Notes under the pieces: model-generated
Databases searched by the model: none
What the model saw: only the letters and a program-made list of their open reading frames with translations
Told to the model about the DNA's origin: nothing
Translations under genes and position numbers: made by a program
Source: Casuarina equisetifolia
Lineage: Eukaryota; Streptophyta; Magnoliopsida; Fagales; Casuarinaceae
Direction of reading: 5' to 3'
Assembly: GCA_028551475.1 (NCBI GenBank)
Contig: CM052358.1
Location: 19,308,853 to 19,372,852, forward strand
Length of the DNA stretch: 64,000 bases
Part shown: positions 48,541-59,633 of the stretch, piece by piece
Position numbering within the stretch: the stretch's first letter is position 1
How the letters are laid out: each line of letters begins with the position of its first letter

Positions 48541-49312
48541 CACATTGAATTGAGAGTGGTGGAGTCATTATAGTTTATTCACTCAAACATCCATGATCCA
48601 TCCAATCCATCATCATTTGTAAGAAGCCAAAGAATATAAAGAAAACATGAAAAAAAAAGAGCTTAAGTTTATGAAATCCTAGGATCAAGTTGTTAATTTC
48701 TTAAAAAAGATTGTCAAGGGTATTTAATATTTCCCAAACGAAGAGGGTGATGAAATGAAGTTTGAGGGCAAAATGCATTGGTACTAAACTTGATTCTTAC
48801 TGCTAGTAAGACATTTTTTTTTTAAATTCTAGACGTCTAAGAGTTTGCTTCTTTTCATGTTCTTGTAGATTAAGTTAAACGTGTTGGTCTTTTATTTGCT
48901 CTTGTTGAGGTTTAAGTCTCGACTTATGGTGATGTTGTATCATGTCAAAAGAAGTTGGAGGTTAACAAAAATGTTGCAGACAAGCATCAAAATACCATCG
49001 GAACCTAGTGATGAAGGTTTTAGTTCAATAAGTGACATAGTCCATTCTGCTTTAGACATGAAACAAATAAATTTGAGAAAAAAATAAAAATAAAAATCAC
49101 TTATAAAACCAAATTATAAGTGCTAAATTTCAGGGAGCAGCGAGCAGCTTCTTCTGAGCCCAATTTCAGTGCTAAATCTTCAAAAATCAAAATCAGGCCA
49201 AGCCCGTCCCGGTAAGTTTCCCACTCCGCCTCCCAAGATTAGCAAGGGTTGCCAAATCCTGATTCCACCGTTAGGGTTTTTGAATCTAGGGCTTTTGCTC
49301 AGACTTCCATCC
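48541..49312. other. Intergenic region and 5' flank of the PRORP gene
   Basis: AT-rich until about 49110, then mixed composition leading to the PRORP start. The frame stays open from 49169 to the ATG but has only a GTG at that point, so it is read as 5' leader. The frame at 48881-49087 has no known domain. No convincing TATA box is seen. Confidence 0.45.
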
Positions 49313-52300
49313 ATGGAGACAACCAGCTTCTCATCTCCGTCGATCAAGGACAAGAAGAAGAAGAAGAAGAAGAAGAACCAGACCCCTGAAGCTGAATTCT
49401 TCTCGGACCTAACTCTGTGCTCCAAGAACAAAGACCTTCGTGGTGCAATCTCGTTATACGAGGCCGCGACTTCACAACGATTGCGCCTGAACCAGCACCA
49501 CTTCAATGCCCTTCTCTACCTCTGCTCCAACTCTGTCACAGACCCATCCCGGAAGGCATTGGCTTTGGACTACGGGTTTCGCATATTCGAGCACATGGTG
49601 TCGAACAAAGTGCAACCCAATGAAGCCTCGATTACTGCCGTCTCTCGCCTTGCCGCGGCGAAGGGAGACGGCGATTACGCCTTCGAGTTGGTCAAGAGCA
49701 TGGGGAAGTATGGAATTGCGCCGAGATTACGCTCGTACGACCCGGCATTGATGTGTTTCTGTGAGAATTTGGAGGCGGAGAAGGCGTATGAGGTGGAGAA
49801 GCATATGGGTGTGATGGGGGTGAGTGTGGAGGAACCAGAGCTTGCTGCTTTATTGAAGGTGAGCGTGGAGATTGGCAGGGGAGAGAGAGTTTATGAGTAT
49901 TTGCACAAGTTGAGAAATTCGGTTAGAAGCGTCGGCAAATCGACGGCCAAATTTATCGAGGATTGGTTCGGCAGTGGGAAGGCTCAGGAAGTGGGAAATG
50001 TGAATTGGGAGCTTGGGAGGGTGGAAGAGGCGGTGTCGAGGAATGGGGGAGGATGGCATGGTTTGGGATGGATTGGCAGGGGACCCTGGATTGTGAAAAG
50101 AGCGTATGTGGACTCGGCTGGGCGGTGTGGGTGTTGTGAGGAACAATTGGCATGTGTGGATATAGATGATGCGGAGACAGAGAGGTTTGCGCAGTCAATT
50201 GCTACGTTGGCTGTAGAAAGGGAGGTCAAGGCAAACTTTAGTGAGTTTCAGGTAAGCGATTGTTTGCGGGTCTTATAGAATTGAGCTGTGTTCTTTTAAT
50301 GATGCAACACGATCGATACATAGAATGTTGAAATTTTCTTGTGGTAGATGCGTTTTGTGGTGGAAAGACTGATGGATATGTGGAATTTGGGACTGAGAAA
50401 CAGAGTAAAAGAATATTTCTGCTTGCCATTCAACAACTCAGTTGAATTTGTGGCTTCTGACATCAATACGATTGTTGGTCCTGATTTTTGAGATCCAAGG
50501 ATGAGACTCTCGGAGTCTCAATTTCCGGATTGATAGAATTAATGTCTGGTCCTAGCGGTTGTTTGATTTTTAACCGTGGACCACATGATCTGTGTACTGC
50601 GTTTACTCATCCTATTATGCTTTGCCAATTTCATTGAATTCTTAACCTCTGACAGTAAATATTTTATCTTGTTTTCTGTGTTCCAAAGCAACTCGGCAAT
50701 GGGTTGCTGATACCCTTTCTTTACTTAATTTGGCTTCTTTTATCTTTTTCTGAAGGGATGGCTGGAAAAACATTCTGAGTTTGAATTCATAGTGGATGGA
50801 GCAAATATAGGGCTTTACCAACAAAATTTTGCAGACGGTGGATTCAATGTTTCTCAGGTTGTATGTCTTAAGTTGTGTCATCATCCTTCCTCCCTTCAGC
50901 CCCCAATTCCCCTTCACCCCTATCCTCCAGCTTTTATGCTATCTAACCACTAATATATCTCTCGTTTATGTTTCTGTGTTGAAATTTTCTATAGAGCAGC
51001 TTGATGCTGTTGTTAAAGAATTGTATAATAGGAGTGCAAATAAATGGCCACTGGTAGTCTTGCATAATAAACGCCTTCGGCCACTTCTGGATAATCCTTC
51101 CCACAGAAAGCTGGTAGAAGAGTGGATGCATAAAGGTGTTCTTTATACTACACCAACTGGTTCCAATGATGATTGGTATGAACCTTTAAACCAGTGTATG
51201 CGTCCTTGTGTTTGAATGCATTTTATGCAGCTATCTTTAGCTTTTTTTATAATTAGGTGGAAAAGCTTTTTCTTGTAAAATTTTTCCTTTAGTCTTCTCC
51301 ATTTTAAGATTGATTACTTTTCTGGGTGCTGGATGCTGGATGCACTTATATATCTTCTGTAATATGTATATGACATAATGAGAGAAAATGAGGAAAAGAG
51401 AAAAAGATGTTGCTTGAACTATAATTGGATCTTAAATTGATGAAATTGGGATTTATCGTTTTTTTCATAGCTTGTATAATCTGCAATTTTAGTAGTACGT
51501 TGTTTTTCTCATGATGACTTATATTATTCAGGTATTGGCTATATGCGGCAGTTAAAGAGAAGTGTTTACTTGTGACAAATGATGAAATGAGAGATCACAT
51601 TTTTGAACTTCTAGGAAGCAGCTTTTTTCTCAAGTGGAAGGAAAGACATCAAGTATGTGTTGTCTGATAAGCCATCATATATATTGTTGGTTTTGGTTAA
51701 ATTTCTTGTTTCAATCAATTACTTTCTAGTATTCTTTTCTGTTGCTGATATCTCCTTCAAAGGTTACCTTACGTTTCCTAGTTTTTAAGGTTTTGTTCAC
51801 ATTATTGAATTATATTGCAGTTAAGTCGTTTCTCTTTTCAAATTGCTAAATCTTTTGTTTATTTGGTCAAAGCAGTAACCTATATTTTTGTGTAAACGAT
51901 GCATTCAAAACTCTCTAGTTTGCACATACAGCAACTGAGCTCCTATTCAAACACAAACATTAGACAGATCATAGTGAGAGGTCATAACAAATGGAAGAAT
52001 TGAGTTGATTGAGATACTCTGAATAGTGAAGGATTGCACGGATTTATAAGTGTTGCTTAGGTGTCTTTTTCCAACCAAATACTCTGAAAGCTTAGAGATT
52101 ATTTTGATGGGATACGGCCATAGCTTCTTCCAAGCATATACTCTGAAAGCTTATAGATTAAGTTGAGGGGATTGGGATCTTAGGTTTCTTTTAGTTAAGA
52201 TCTTACTGCCGTACTTACCAATACAGAAATTTCCCACTTTTCCACAGGAGAAGGGCAAAATATTCTTTGGTTCTACAGTAGAGGCTGATATAACGTTTCA

Positions 52301-54401
52301 CATTCCTTCAGTGGTTGCTTAATGTTAACTCTTTCATTATGATTTATTGAGCAGGGATTCTAATGAGAAAACAGTTTAGTAGGTCCATGTCAATCCAAAA
52401 TAATTGGTTTACTTTCTTCCATGAATAAACAGATTTTAGCTAGTGGATTACATTATAGGTTCTTTTAAAGTTCATTCACTGTTAGTTATGATAAAGTCAT
52501 CTTGTTATCATGATCATAAACCTGTACGTGTGTGTGTGAAGAGCAAGGTCGAAAAGGCCTGTTTGTAGAGATAAGGAGGGGACAAGGTTGAACTGGATAC
52601 ATTTTGGACCTGTGCATTTGCATGTTAGCTGTTCGGTAGGAGTAATCTTTATTCCACTCTATTCTCCAGGTTCGTTATACTTTTGAGAAGGGTAATTTGA
52701 AACTTCAGATGCCGCCTTCATATTCTTCTGTTATCCAGGTACCGTCCTTTGAACCCTCCCCCCTTTTTCTTCTGAAGTTTGGTTTCTTACTGATGATGCT
52801 TTACTAAAAGTTGGTTTGCCACGTTTCTCAACAGTATTGGCACCTTTCTGAATTTTTCTTTATTGCAGTTTTGTGTATATTTATGCATGCAAACTTGTGT
52901 GCCTCTTTTCTTCTTTTGTCTTTGTCCTGGCACCTCATTGCTGGAGTTTTACTTTCACAACACGAAAACTAATGCATTTTACTGATTCTAAAATTGCTAG
53001 AATGTCTCCAATTTTAATCTTATAGAATTATATCCGTATAGGGTCAATTGTCATTGGATTATATGGACTTTGATACATCTGAAAGAGAGGGGTGTATTTT
53101 GAGATGGGAGAATTGGACTTAAAGAAGCAATTGTAAAATGTTGTGTTCAAAGTGAAGTTTTTTGAGGCACTATAAATTCTTACGAGTGATCTTGAAGTTT
53201 ACAAATTGGAGAATTTTTTGAGGTCTTTGAGGGCTTCATATTTATCCTATGGTGAATTGTAGTTTCCCGCAGACAATTACATGTAAGTATTTTGTGGAGT
53301 CAGTAAACTTTTGGTCAAGCATCCATAAGTTCTTTATTTGTGAGTTTCCTGTTTATGTCTCTAACAGCCCCAAGTTCAGAGTCTTAACATGTTCTGGACA
53401 AGTTTGACCATTTTGATCAGATTGAGCATACTGTTTCTTAGTTATTTTATTGTAGTTATTGTAAGTTCTTTCTAGCTGTCCAAGCAATTTCTTTCAAAGG
53501 AAAGCAAAAATAGTCTTTGAGTGTGTTAACGTTTTATTTCATTTGTTCCCATAAAAAGTCACTTGTACATGGTGCTTAGAGATAAATTAGTTGAGATCAA
53601 TTACCAACTAGTTTTTGGAAACTTGAACACTTCAGCAAAGCATTGTTACTTTGGAAGCTATAACACTTTTCTCAAAGTAAATGCATTAGTGCTATTTTGT
53701 ACTGGGTCATTAATATACGAGATTTTAGTTATATAATATTTGTAGTCTTTCATTAGTAGGATTTGAACCTAAATTTTACCAAAGCGACCTGTCTCTAAAT
53801 TTTGGTTCAATTTTCTTTATTTTGGACATTTTCAAGTGAGTGCTTTCTCCCGGAATAGAAAACTTTGTTCAAATGCTTTTTTGCGTATTCGCATGCAACG
53901 CCTCTTAAATAGCAGTTTGATGGTTGATGGGATGAATGCGATGGAAATTGCTTTAGTGTTCTGGGTGGCCCATTTTGTTCCATGCGTTCTTATCTGTATT
54001 GCTGAAGTATTTTTGACAATTGGTGGCTGTTTCCGTTAATCATTTTTATATTGGTTCAGGAATCAGCCAAAGGGTCATGGCATGTGCCCGTTGCCGATGA
54101 TAGCATCGAGTCCGTTGAGTCTTCGAGAATTTGGCTTTGCATTACTAGGCCAAGTGTTTGTGAAGCCTTTGATGACGTTCCAGTAGATGTGGAAAGTTCT
54201 GAAAATGGTCATTCCATCTGCAGCCTGACGTCAATAAATCCTAGCAACTCAGAGAGTGTCAGAAGTAGCAATGGCTTACATAACAGCCTGCAGTTCCCTA
54301 GGTTCTCTGATGAAGTTTCAATTAATAAATGTGCTTCCTTGACGGGTAAAAGAAAAGAGAGGTCCCCATCTCCTTCCCGGTTGCATCATACTCCTAACTG
54401 A
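49313..54401 (+). CDS. PRORP: Protein-only RNase P (PRORP2/3-like), six exons
   Basis: Endonuclease that removes the 5' leader of precursor tRNAs. Exons read as 49313-50251, 50756-50857, 51000-51175, 51532-51652, 52670-52738 and 54060-54401, all with GT-AG introns and consistent phase, giving 582 residues. A Lys-rich run (13-21) after the N-terminus suits a nuclear signal. Residues about 30-210 are pentatricopeptide repeats. Zinc ligands are C272 and C275 (CGCC) with H477 (WHVPV) and C496 (WLCITRP). The NYN metallonuclease has D327 (IVDGANIGLYQQNF), D404-D405 (SNDDW) and D423 (TNDEMRDH), the four catalytic Asp of PRORPs. The short form without an organelle presequence points to the nuclear PRORP2/3 class. 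The C-terminal tail ends in a basic KRKERSPSPSR stretch. No lesion is seen. Confidence 0.93.
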
Positions 54402-55029
54402 TGCTTTTTGGAAGAGCCTTGCTTCTTTGTCAGTGACATTATTTGCTTCGGATATTTCCTTGATCAAGTAAGACCGAAAAAAGTAGCAGTAGAAGTGCCC
54501 TATTGTAAGTTGACGTTTTCAAATACTTGCAGTGGTCTTCAACCAATCACCCCGAGATTCGAGGATTTTTGCCTTTGCTTTTTCTCCAGTAAGTTATCTT
54601 GTAACACCAATGTTTTACAGTATAGCAAGTAAAATAACCGAAATTCGCTCAGTTTCAGAAATCAACGTGGTTTGTTTTTTCTTGTTTGTAGAATATGTTT
54701 GTGAACATTTGCAGATCTTACTTGAGAGGATGAGGTTATTTACTTGGAATATGCTCATTGGATACAAGTAGCCAAAAATTTATCTAACAATGGGAAGTGG
54801 GAGTTGCCGAGTTTGCTAGTTCAATGGTGAGCTAGTGGGGATTCCAATCATGAAATTTAGCATTCAACACTTGTGGAAGTGAGTTTGTGTTGAGCGGGAG
54901 GATCCAAATATCTCAAATTATGTGCACTATTGTTTGAATTTCAGCCTCAACTCTAGAGTCAATACCTTAACGTGAGTTGCTTATGCATGTATGCCATAGA
55001 GCAATAGTTCAGCCACTCTGTTCCCTAAG

Positions 55030-55520
55030 TTAGCATAAAATTTCTAGCAATTCAAAGAGTGGACACATGGCAATGGCGTAAATAACAGCCTGAAGTCCTT
55101 TTGATTCAGTTCCAATCAATAAAGCACGTTTTCTTGACTTAAAAAAGATTAGAGAGGTCCCCATGGCATCATCCACCTAACTGATGCTTTTCAAAGACAA
55201 CCACACTTCTGTCCTGTGGACACGTAGAGTGCCTTGGAGATGTCCTTCAAGTAAAAATGGCATAACGTAACAGCAATTACTATTGTAAGTTGAACGTCTT
55301 CAAAGCATTTGCAGTGGTCTTTAAACAATCACCCTTCAGATGGAATTTTTATCGTTGCTTATTGTACAGCATGGAGCAGATAAGTTATCTTCGGACGACA
55401 ATGATCAAAATAAGTTCATTTTCAGGTTCCTGTTAACAGTATTTCAACTTCTTTGTAGAATATCATTACAAACACTTGCAGATCATACTTGAGAGCCACA
55501 ATTCTATTTACTTTGAATTT
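55030..55520 (+). pseudogene. Decayed tandem copy of PRORP last-exon end and 3' region
   Basis: Aligns colinearly with 54225-54770: CTAGCAAYTCARAGAGTG, AATAACAGCCTG (55080/54280), TCAATMAATAAA, AGAGAGGTCCCCAT (55151/54357), CTAACTGATGCTTTT, TATTGTAAGTTGA, TTTGCAGTGGTCTT and TTGCAGATC.TACTTGAGAG. The copy has substitutions and indels that break the frame and lacks the stop context of the true gene. It begins roughly where the last exon's second half begins. Confidence 0.85.
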
Positions 55521-56640
55521 GTTAATTACATATAAATATGTCTCAAGCTTAGGTTCTATCTCAAAAGATTAACCTAATGAGAGGAGTAGTTAAATCTTCT
55601 TATACGACCAAATCATTCTCTTATCTTTCTAATGTAGAAAAGTGAAATCTGTTACACAAAAACCCAGAAATTTACCACTGTGAAGTTGATAGAAATAGGC
55701 TAAATGAATCTATTAAGAATGAATATGTTTCAAATAACGATCATTTTTATCAAAAATGATTGACTAAATACAGTGGCCACATGGAAAACCGGGGAGTTTA
55801 CTTGAGCAGCATATGTTCAACAATATTTTTTGTTTTAACCTTTTTATATATATATATATACTACAATACACACACTTAACCCACGCATATCAGGTGTTAA
55901 ATCTCAAATCTTATAGTTGAAATTACTACTAAATTATCATTGAGTTAGCTGGTTAAACAATTATGTTCAACAATCTTCAAGGAGAAGCATCACAAGTGGG
56001 CAGCAAATGGAGACACGGGGGAGATAAAATCAGCTGCAGGGGCAGGAGTCATAGATAGAGAATAAGTGTCACAATTTGTCAACTAGACTAACAGAATGTT
56101 GTCACAAGAAGGAAGATAGATAGATCGGCTGAGGAAAGGAAAAATGGGGAAAACAGACTGTCCTAAATTGTTGTAACAAGACCGAGCGTCTTGGGTTTAT
56201 TGTGAAAGGTTAAGAGTCTTGTATGAAGCTGTGAGCCGTGTGGTTTGTGGTTGTGACTGATTATAAGGTAAGTTTTTCTTGTGAGAAGAATATTTTTTTT
56301 TCCCCCCGTAAAATTAGGTGTATCTATCATATTTTAGTGGAGGGATTGCCTAGCTATTTAGTTAGGTAAAAGTGTTCGAAGATGCCAAAAAACTGTGAAC
56401 AAACCACTCAACCCGTTTTGTACTCTGTTGTCTCTCACTCTCTTTATTTCTTATCTTGTGCATTTATTCATGACATCAATACAACTAGGATCTATAGAAC
56501 CTTCCTGTAATAAAACCCCCTATAACTAGTCGTCAGTTTTCCTAATGTAGTCCAAAGCATATTTTTAATTTCATGTCATTTTCGTTTCTGTATAGGTATA
56601 GGGCTCAAAAATTTCTAAGATACAAGCTATAAGCTAGCAA
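55521..56640. other. Intergenic DNA, possible LTR-like tract
   Basis: Contains a (TA)n run at 55845-55861 and a T/C run at 56291-56306. Text between 56090 and 56560 has a leader-like look (CTCTCACTCTCTTTATTTC and a TTTATTCATGACATCAATACAA end), which could be an old LTR next to the copia relic at 56640, but no second copy was found. Confidence 0.35.
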
Positions 56641-57440
56641 TGGGGAAGGTGGCACTAGTTTAAGAAGACATGATGGGAGACACGTGGAAAGAAATTGAAG
56701 AGCTCAGGGGTGGGGAAGGGTAGACCTGGTCAGTGGTCCACACAGGAAGATGGGTAAGATGATCAGATCTTCCAAAAGGAGGTGCATCCAAGTGATAAAG
56801 TAGAGGTATAACAAGAGAAATATCAAGAGAGGGAGTGAGGGAGTGAGGTAGTGGGAGGAAGATTCGTATCCTCGAGAAGGGAAAATGGGGTCATCAAACA
56901 AAATAATTGGGGAGAAGGTGTGAGCTGATCAAATTGAAAGTAGATAAGAAATTTTTGGAAGAAAATAAGTTCAGTTTCTTGAAAAATAATCTCATGACTA
57001 ATAAAAAATTTCTCATATATAAGATCATAAAGAAGATACATTTTTCGAAGACAAGGGTAACTCATATATATATATGCAAATGATGGTTAGGAACTTGTCT
57101 TGCATACTAGGTATATGTAACACTAATACTAAAAATGAAAGGCTTGCCAAATAAGTTGTCATAAGGACTATGAAGAGAGGTAGTAGGTAAATAGTTAATG
57201 AGGTGTGTGATGAAAAGAATGTATTTTCTTCAAAAGTGAGAAGGAATGATAACTTGAGATATTAAGGCTTGTACCAACAAAAAAATGTTGATATTTGGAC
57301 TTAAACTACTTTATTTTGTTGTAGAGCATGAATATAGGAACTCTCATAGAGTATCCCATAAGTGAACAAATAAAGTGTAAATTCAAAGAAAAAAAGTGCA
57401 ACATTATCAAACCACATGCACTTCATGATGGTGCCAATTG
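56641..57440 (-). pseudogene. Copia integrase relic (element Q)
   Basis: On the minus strand from 57440 the text reads KCMWFDNVALFF (the D-N-G-x-E-F position), then HGI, a decayed TPQQN segment at about 57345-57320, QALISQVIIPSHF, YLPTTSLHSPYDNLFGKPF at about 57190-57130, and KMYLLYDLIYEKFFISHEIIF from 57040. This is the order of copia integrase core to tail (GYKLYDL...IFISRDVVF). Stops and shifts are present and no RT follows. Minus-strand DNA from 57441 to 58500 may be more of the same element but is not recognisable. Confidence 0.75.
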
Positions 57441-59580
57441 AGTGTCGTATGGTCAATTAATAAGTGACGAACTAAGCTAGCTGAATGTTGAATTGTTTCA
57501 GAAGAAGCCCTTCTTCCACTGGGTCTTGTGGTTGTATACTGACGGGGGACAATTGCTTCGACTTGGAAGATTGTATCAGAGTTTGCATGAAAATGGTAAC
57601 GAGGACCAAGAAGGTTGCAGAAAATGCAATGCCTTTCCACGACGATAGGAGAGAAGACCATTGAAAGAATCTAATGATGCAAGAAAGTCTTGGTGCAAGT
57701 AAGAATTGCAATAATTTGTTGAGAAATAATGTGATAGCATGTAATCTTGATAACATCACAGCTTAAAAATGATGTAGAATGGAATTCTCAGCAAATGTTT
57801 CTGATGAATTCGCCTTGGTGCGTGGAATCAAGACAATCCTAGGGACAGACAATCCTCTTGAACCCTTTATAACTCTGAATTCACTTGAAGGGTGAATTCA
57901 GCTTCCTCAAGTAGTAATTGCTTATTGATAATTTGCTAGTCTGGTAGTAAGTTAGGAAGAGCAATAATTTGTTAATCTGAAACTTAGTACTTCGTATCTG
58001 AGTTTGAGTGCATGTGTATTTTTTCTCTTTTTTCAAAGAAAGGTAGCAACTAGTAAAATTTCTTCAAGTTGATTTAGGGGCTCAACATGTCAAAAACTAA
58101 ATTAATTTTCTCTTTTACTTCATCCATTATGTCCATCATGCTTTCAACAAAGAAGGCTACTAAAGCATAAGGTTTATAAATATTTTCATGAACTATTCTT
58201 CGTGTCACGGCCTTCATAAAGGAAGCTAGAGTAGAACTTGTTTTTCACATGACTTGTTAAATTTAACACTAGAGAGAAATAAATGTTCTTCACAGGGAGC
58301 CTTCTTGCTGATTTCTTCATGATGGCTAGGAAACTAGCGACGCAACCATGAACGCTGTTATGAGCAGAACCAATATGAGGAAGAGAAAAAGTATGCAATA
58401 GTAGCCAATCCACTGGCTGTATTAAACAAAAGCGAGAAGAATAAAGAATAAGAAATATTAACTCATTGGCAAGGCCTGTCTCCATCAGATGCCACATGGG
58501 AGAATCTCAACGTAAAGAGATAAGGTTCTCAAAATTTGAACCTTAAAGGACAAATTTTCTTTAAGCAAAAAGGTGTGTAACAATCTCACTCACCCAATCC
58601 CTTTCTCAAGTTTTTCAAAAAAATTAGGAACAAGTGGGTTATATTGCCAACGTGGGAAGGAGTCAACATGCCACCACAACCTTGTGGTAGGAGATAGAAA
58701 CACTTGATAACTTGGCTAATTATACAGATTCAAATATAAAATTCTCATCCTGTTGACAGTGGTGAAACCTCGGAGATCTCTTGAAAAGATAGCATAAGAT
58801 AGGTTGAAGATTCCTTAAAAAAGAGAGGAGTACTACGTTGGCGACTTCTAAAGCATCTTTTCAATTTTTCAATCCAAGCTTCTTATGCTTCCCTCCTCCA
58901 TCCTTTTTTTTTTTTTTTTCTTTGTGATGCTTTAAAATGCTCGAAAATGCTTCAAAGTATCACCTTGTCTGTAATCGTTCTAGAGTTCGCTTCAAGGACA
59001 TTAGTCTCTCTTCGCAACAACCTCACATGGTGAAAGAGATTGGAGAATTCTCTGCTGCAGTCGTTCATGCAAGTTGGTTTTCTTGAACGTTGTTTCCTCC
59101 ATGCAAGTGTTGCCTTCTGATGCTTTTGGAGTAAACCTTCTGTCACAGAGGGTTGGGATGATGAAGAAGAATTTGTCAAGAACGTTGGACCATTGAATTA
59201 TCGAAATATTTATTTATGCATTTCCACAAAAAAAAATCACTTACTATTTTTATTTAAGACAATTAAAAAGATTATCTTTTCAAATTGTGAAATAGTTACA
59301 CTTAGAACTTTACATGAACTAATGCCACCCAATTTAGAAAAGAAGATGGTGATAGTACTTAGGGATTCAGAACACACAAATGATTTTCATTTTTTTAACT
59401 ATATTTTCATTTTTAATTACTTTTTAAGTAAACGTTCAATACTAAACTATACTTGTATGATTTTTAAGTAGTATAATTTAATTTGCAGGGAAAAATAAAA
59501 CATAAAAATAAAAATAAAAATAAAGAAACCAAGAAACAAGGAAACAGAGGAAAAAAGAAGCAGCTTCTTGAGTCATACTT
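57441..59580. other. Intergenic DNA before the DUF627/629 gene
   Basis: Frames at 57472-57759, 58186-58497 and 58952-59179 (all minus) have no recognisable family. A T-run of about 20 lies at 58900-58920. AAAATA repeats at 59497-59525 precede the next gene. The upper part may be degraded copia gag on the minus strand. Confidence 0.35.
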
Positions 59581-59584
59581 CGCC

Positions 59585-59591
59585 TATATAA
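59585..59591 (+). promoter_or_regulatory. TATA box candidate of the DUF627/629 gene
   Basis: TATATAA lies 43-49 bp upstream of the ATG at 59634. If used, the leader would be only about 15-20 nt. Confidence 0.5.
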
Positions 59592-59633
59592 TTTGGAACT
59601 GCTGGCAACTTATCTCCACTTCCCTCCATTGCA

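Noticed and set aside
49169..49312. 48-codon upstream extension of PRORP as coding sequence
   Set aside because: The first codon is GTG, not ATG, and the text is unlike PRORP N-termini. It is kept only as a possible non-AUG start.
49850..50229. Overlapping minus-strand frames opposite PRORP exon 1
   Set aside because: Pro/Ser/His-rich shadows of a GC-richer exon, with no domain.
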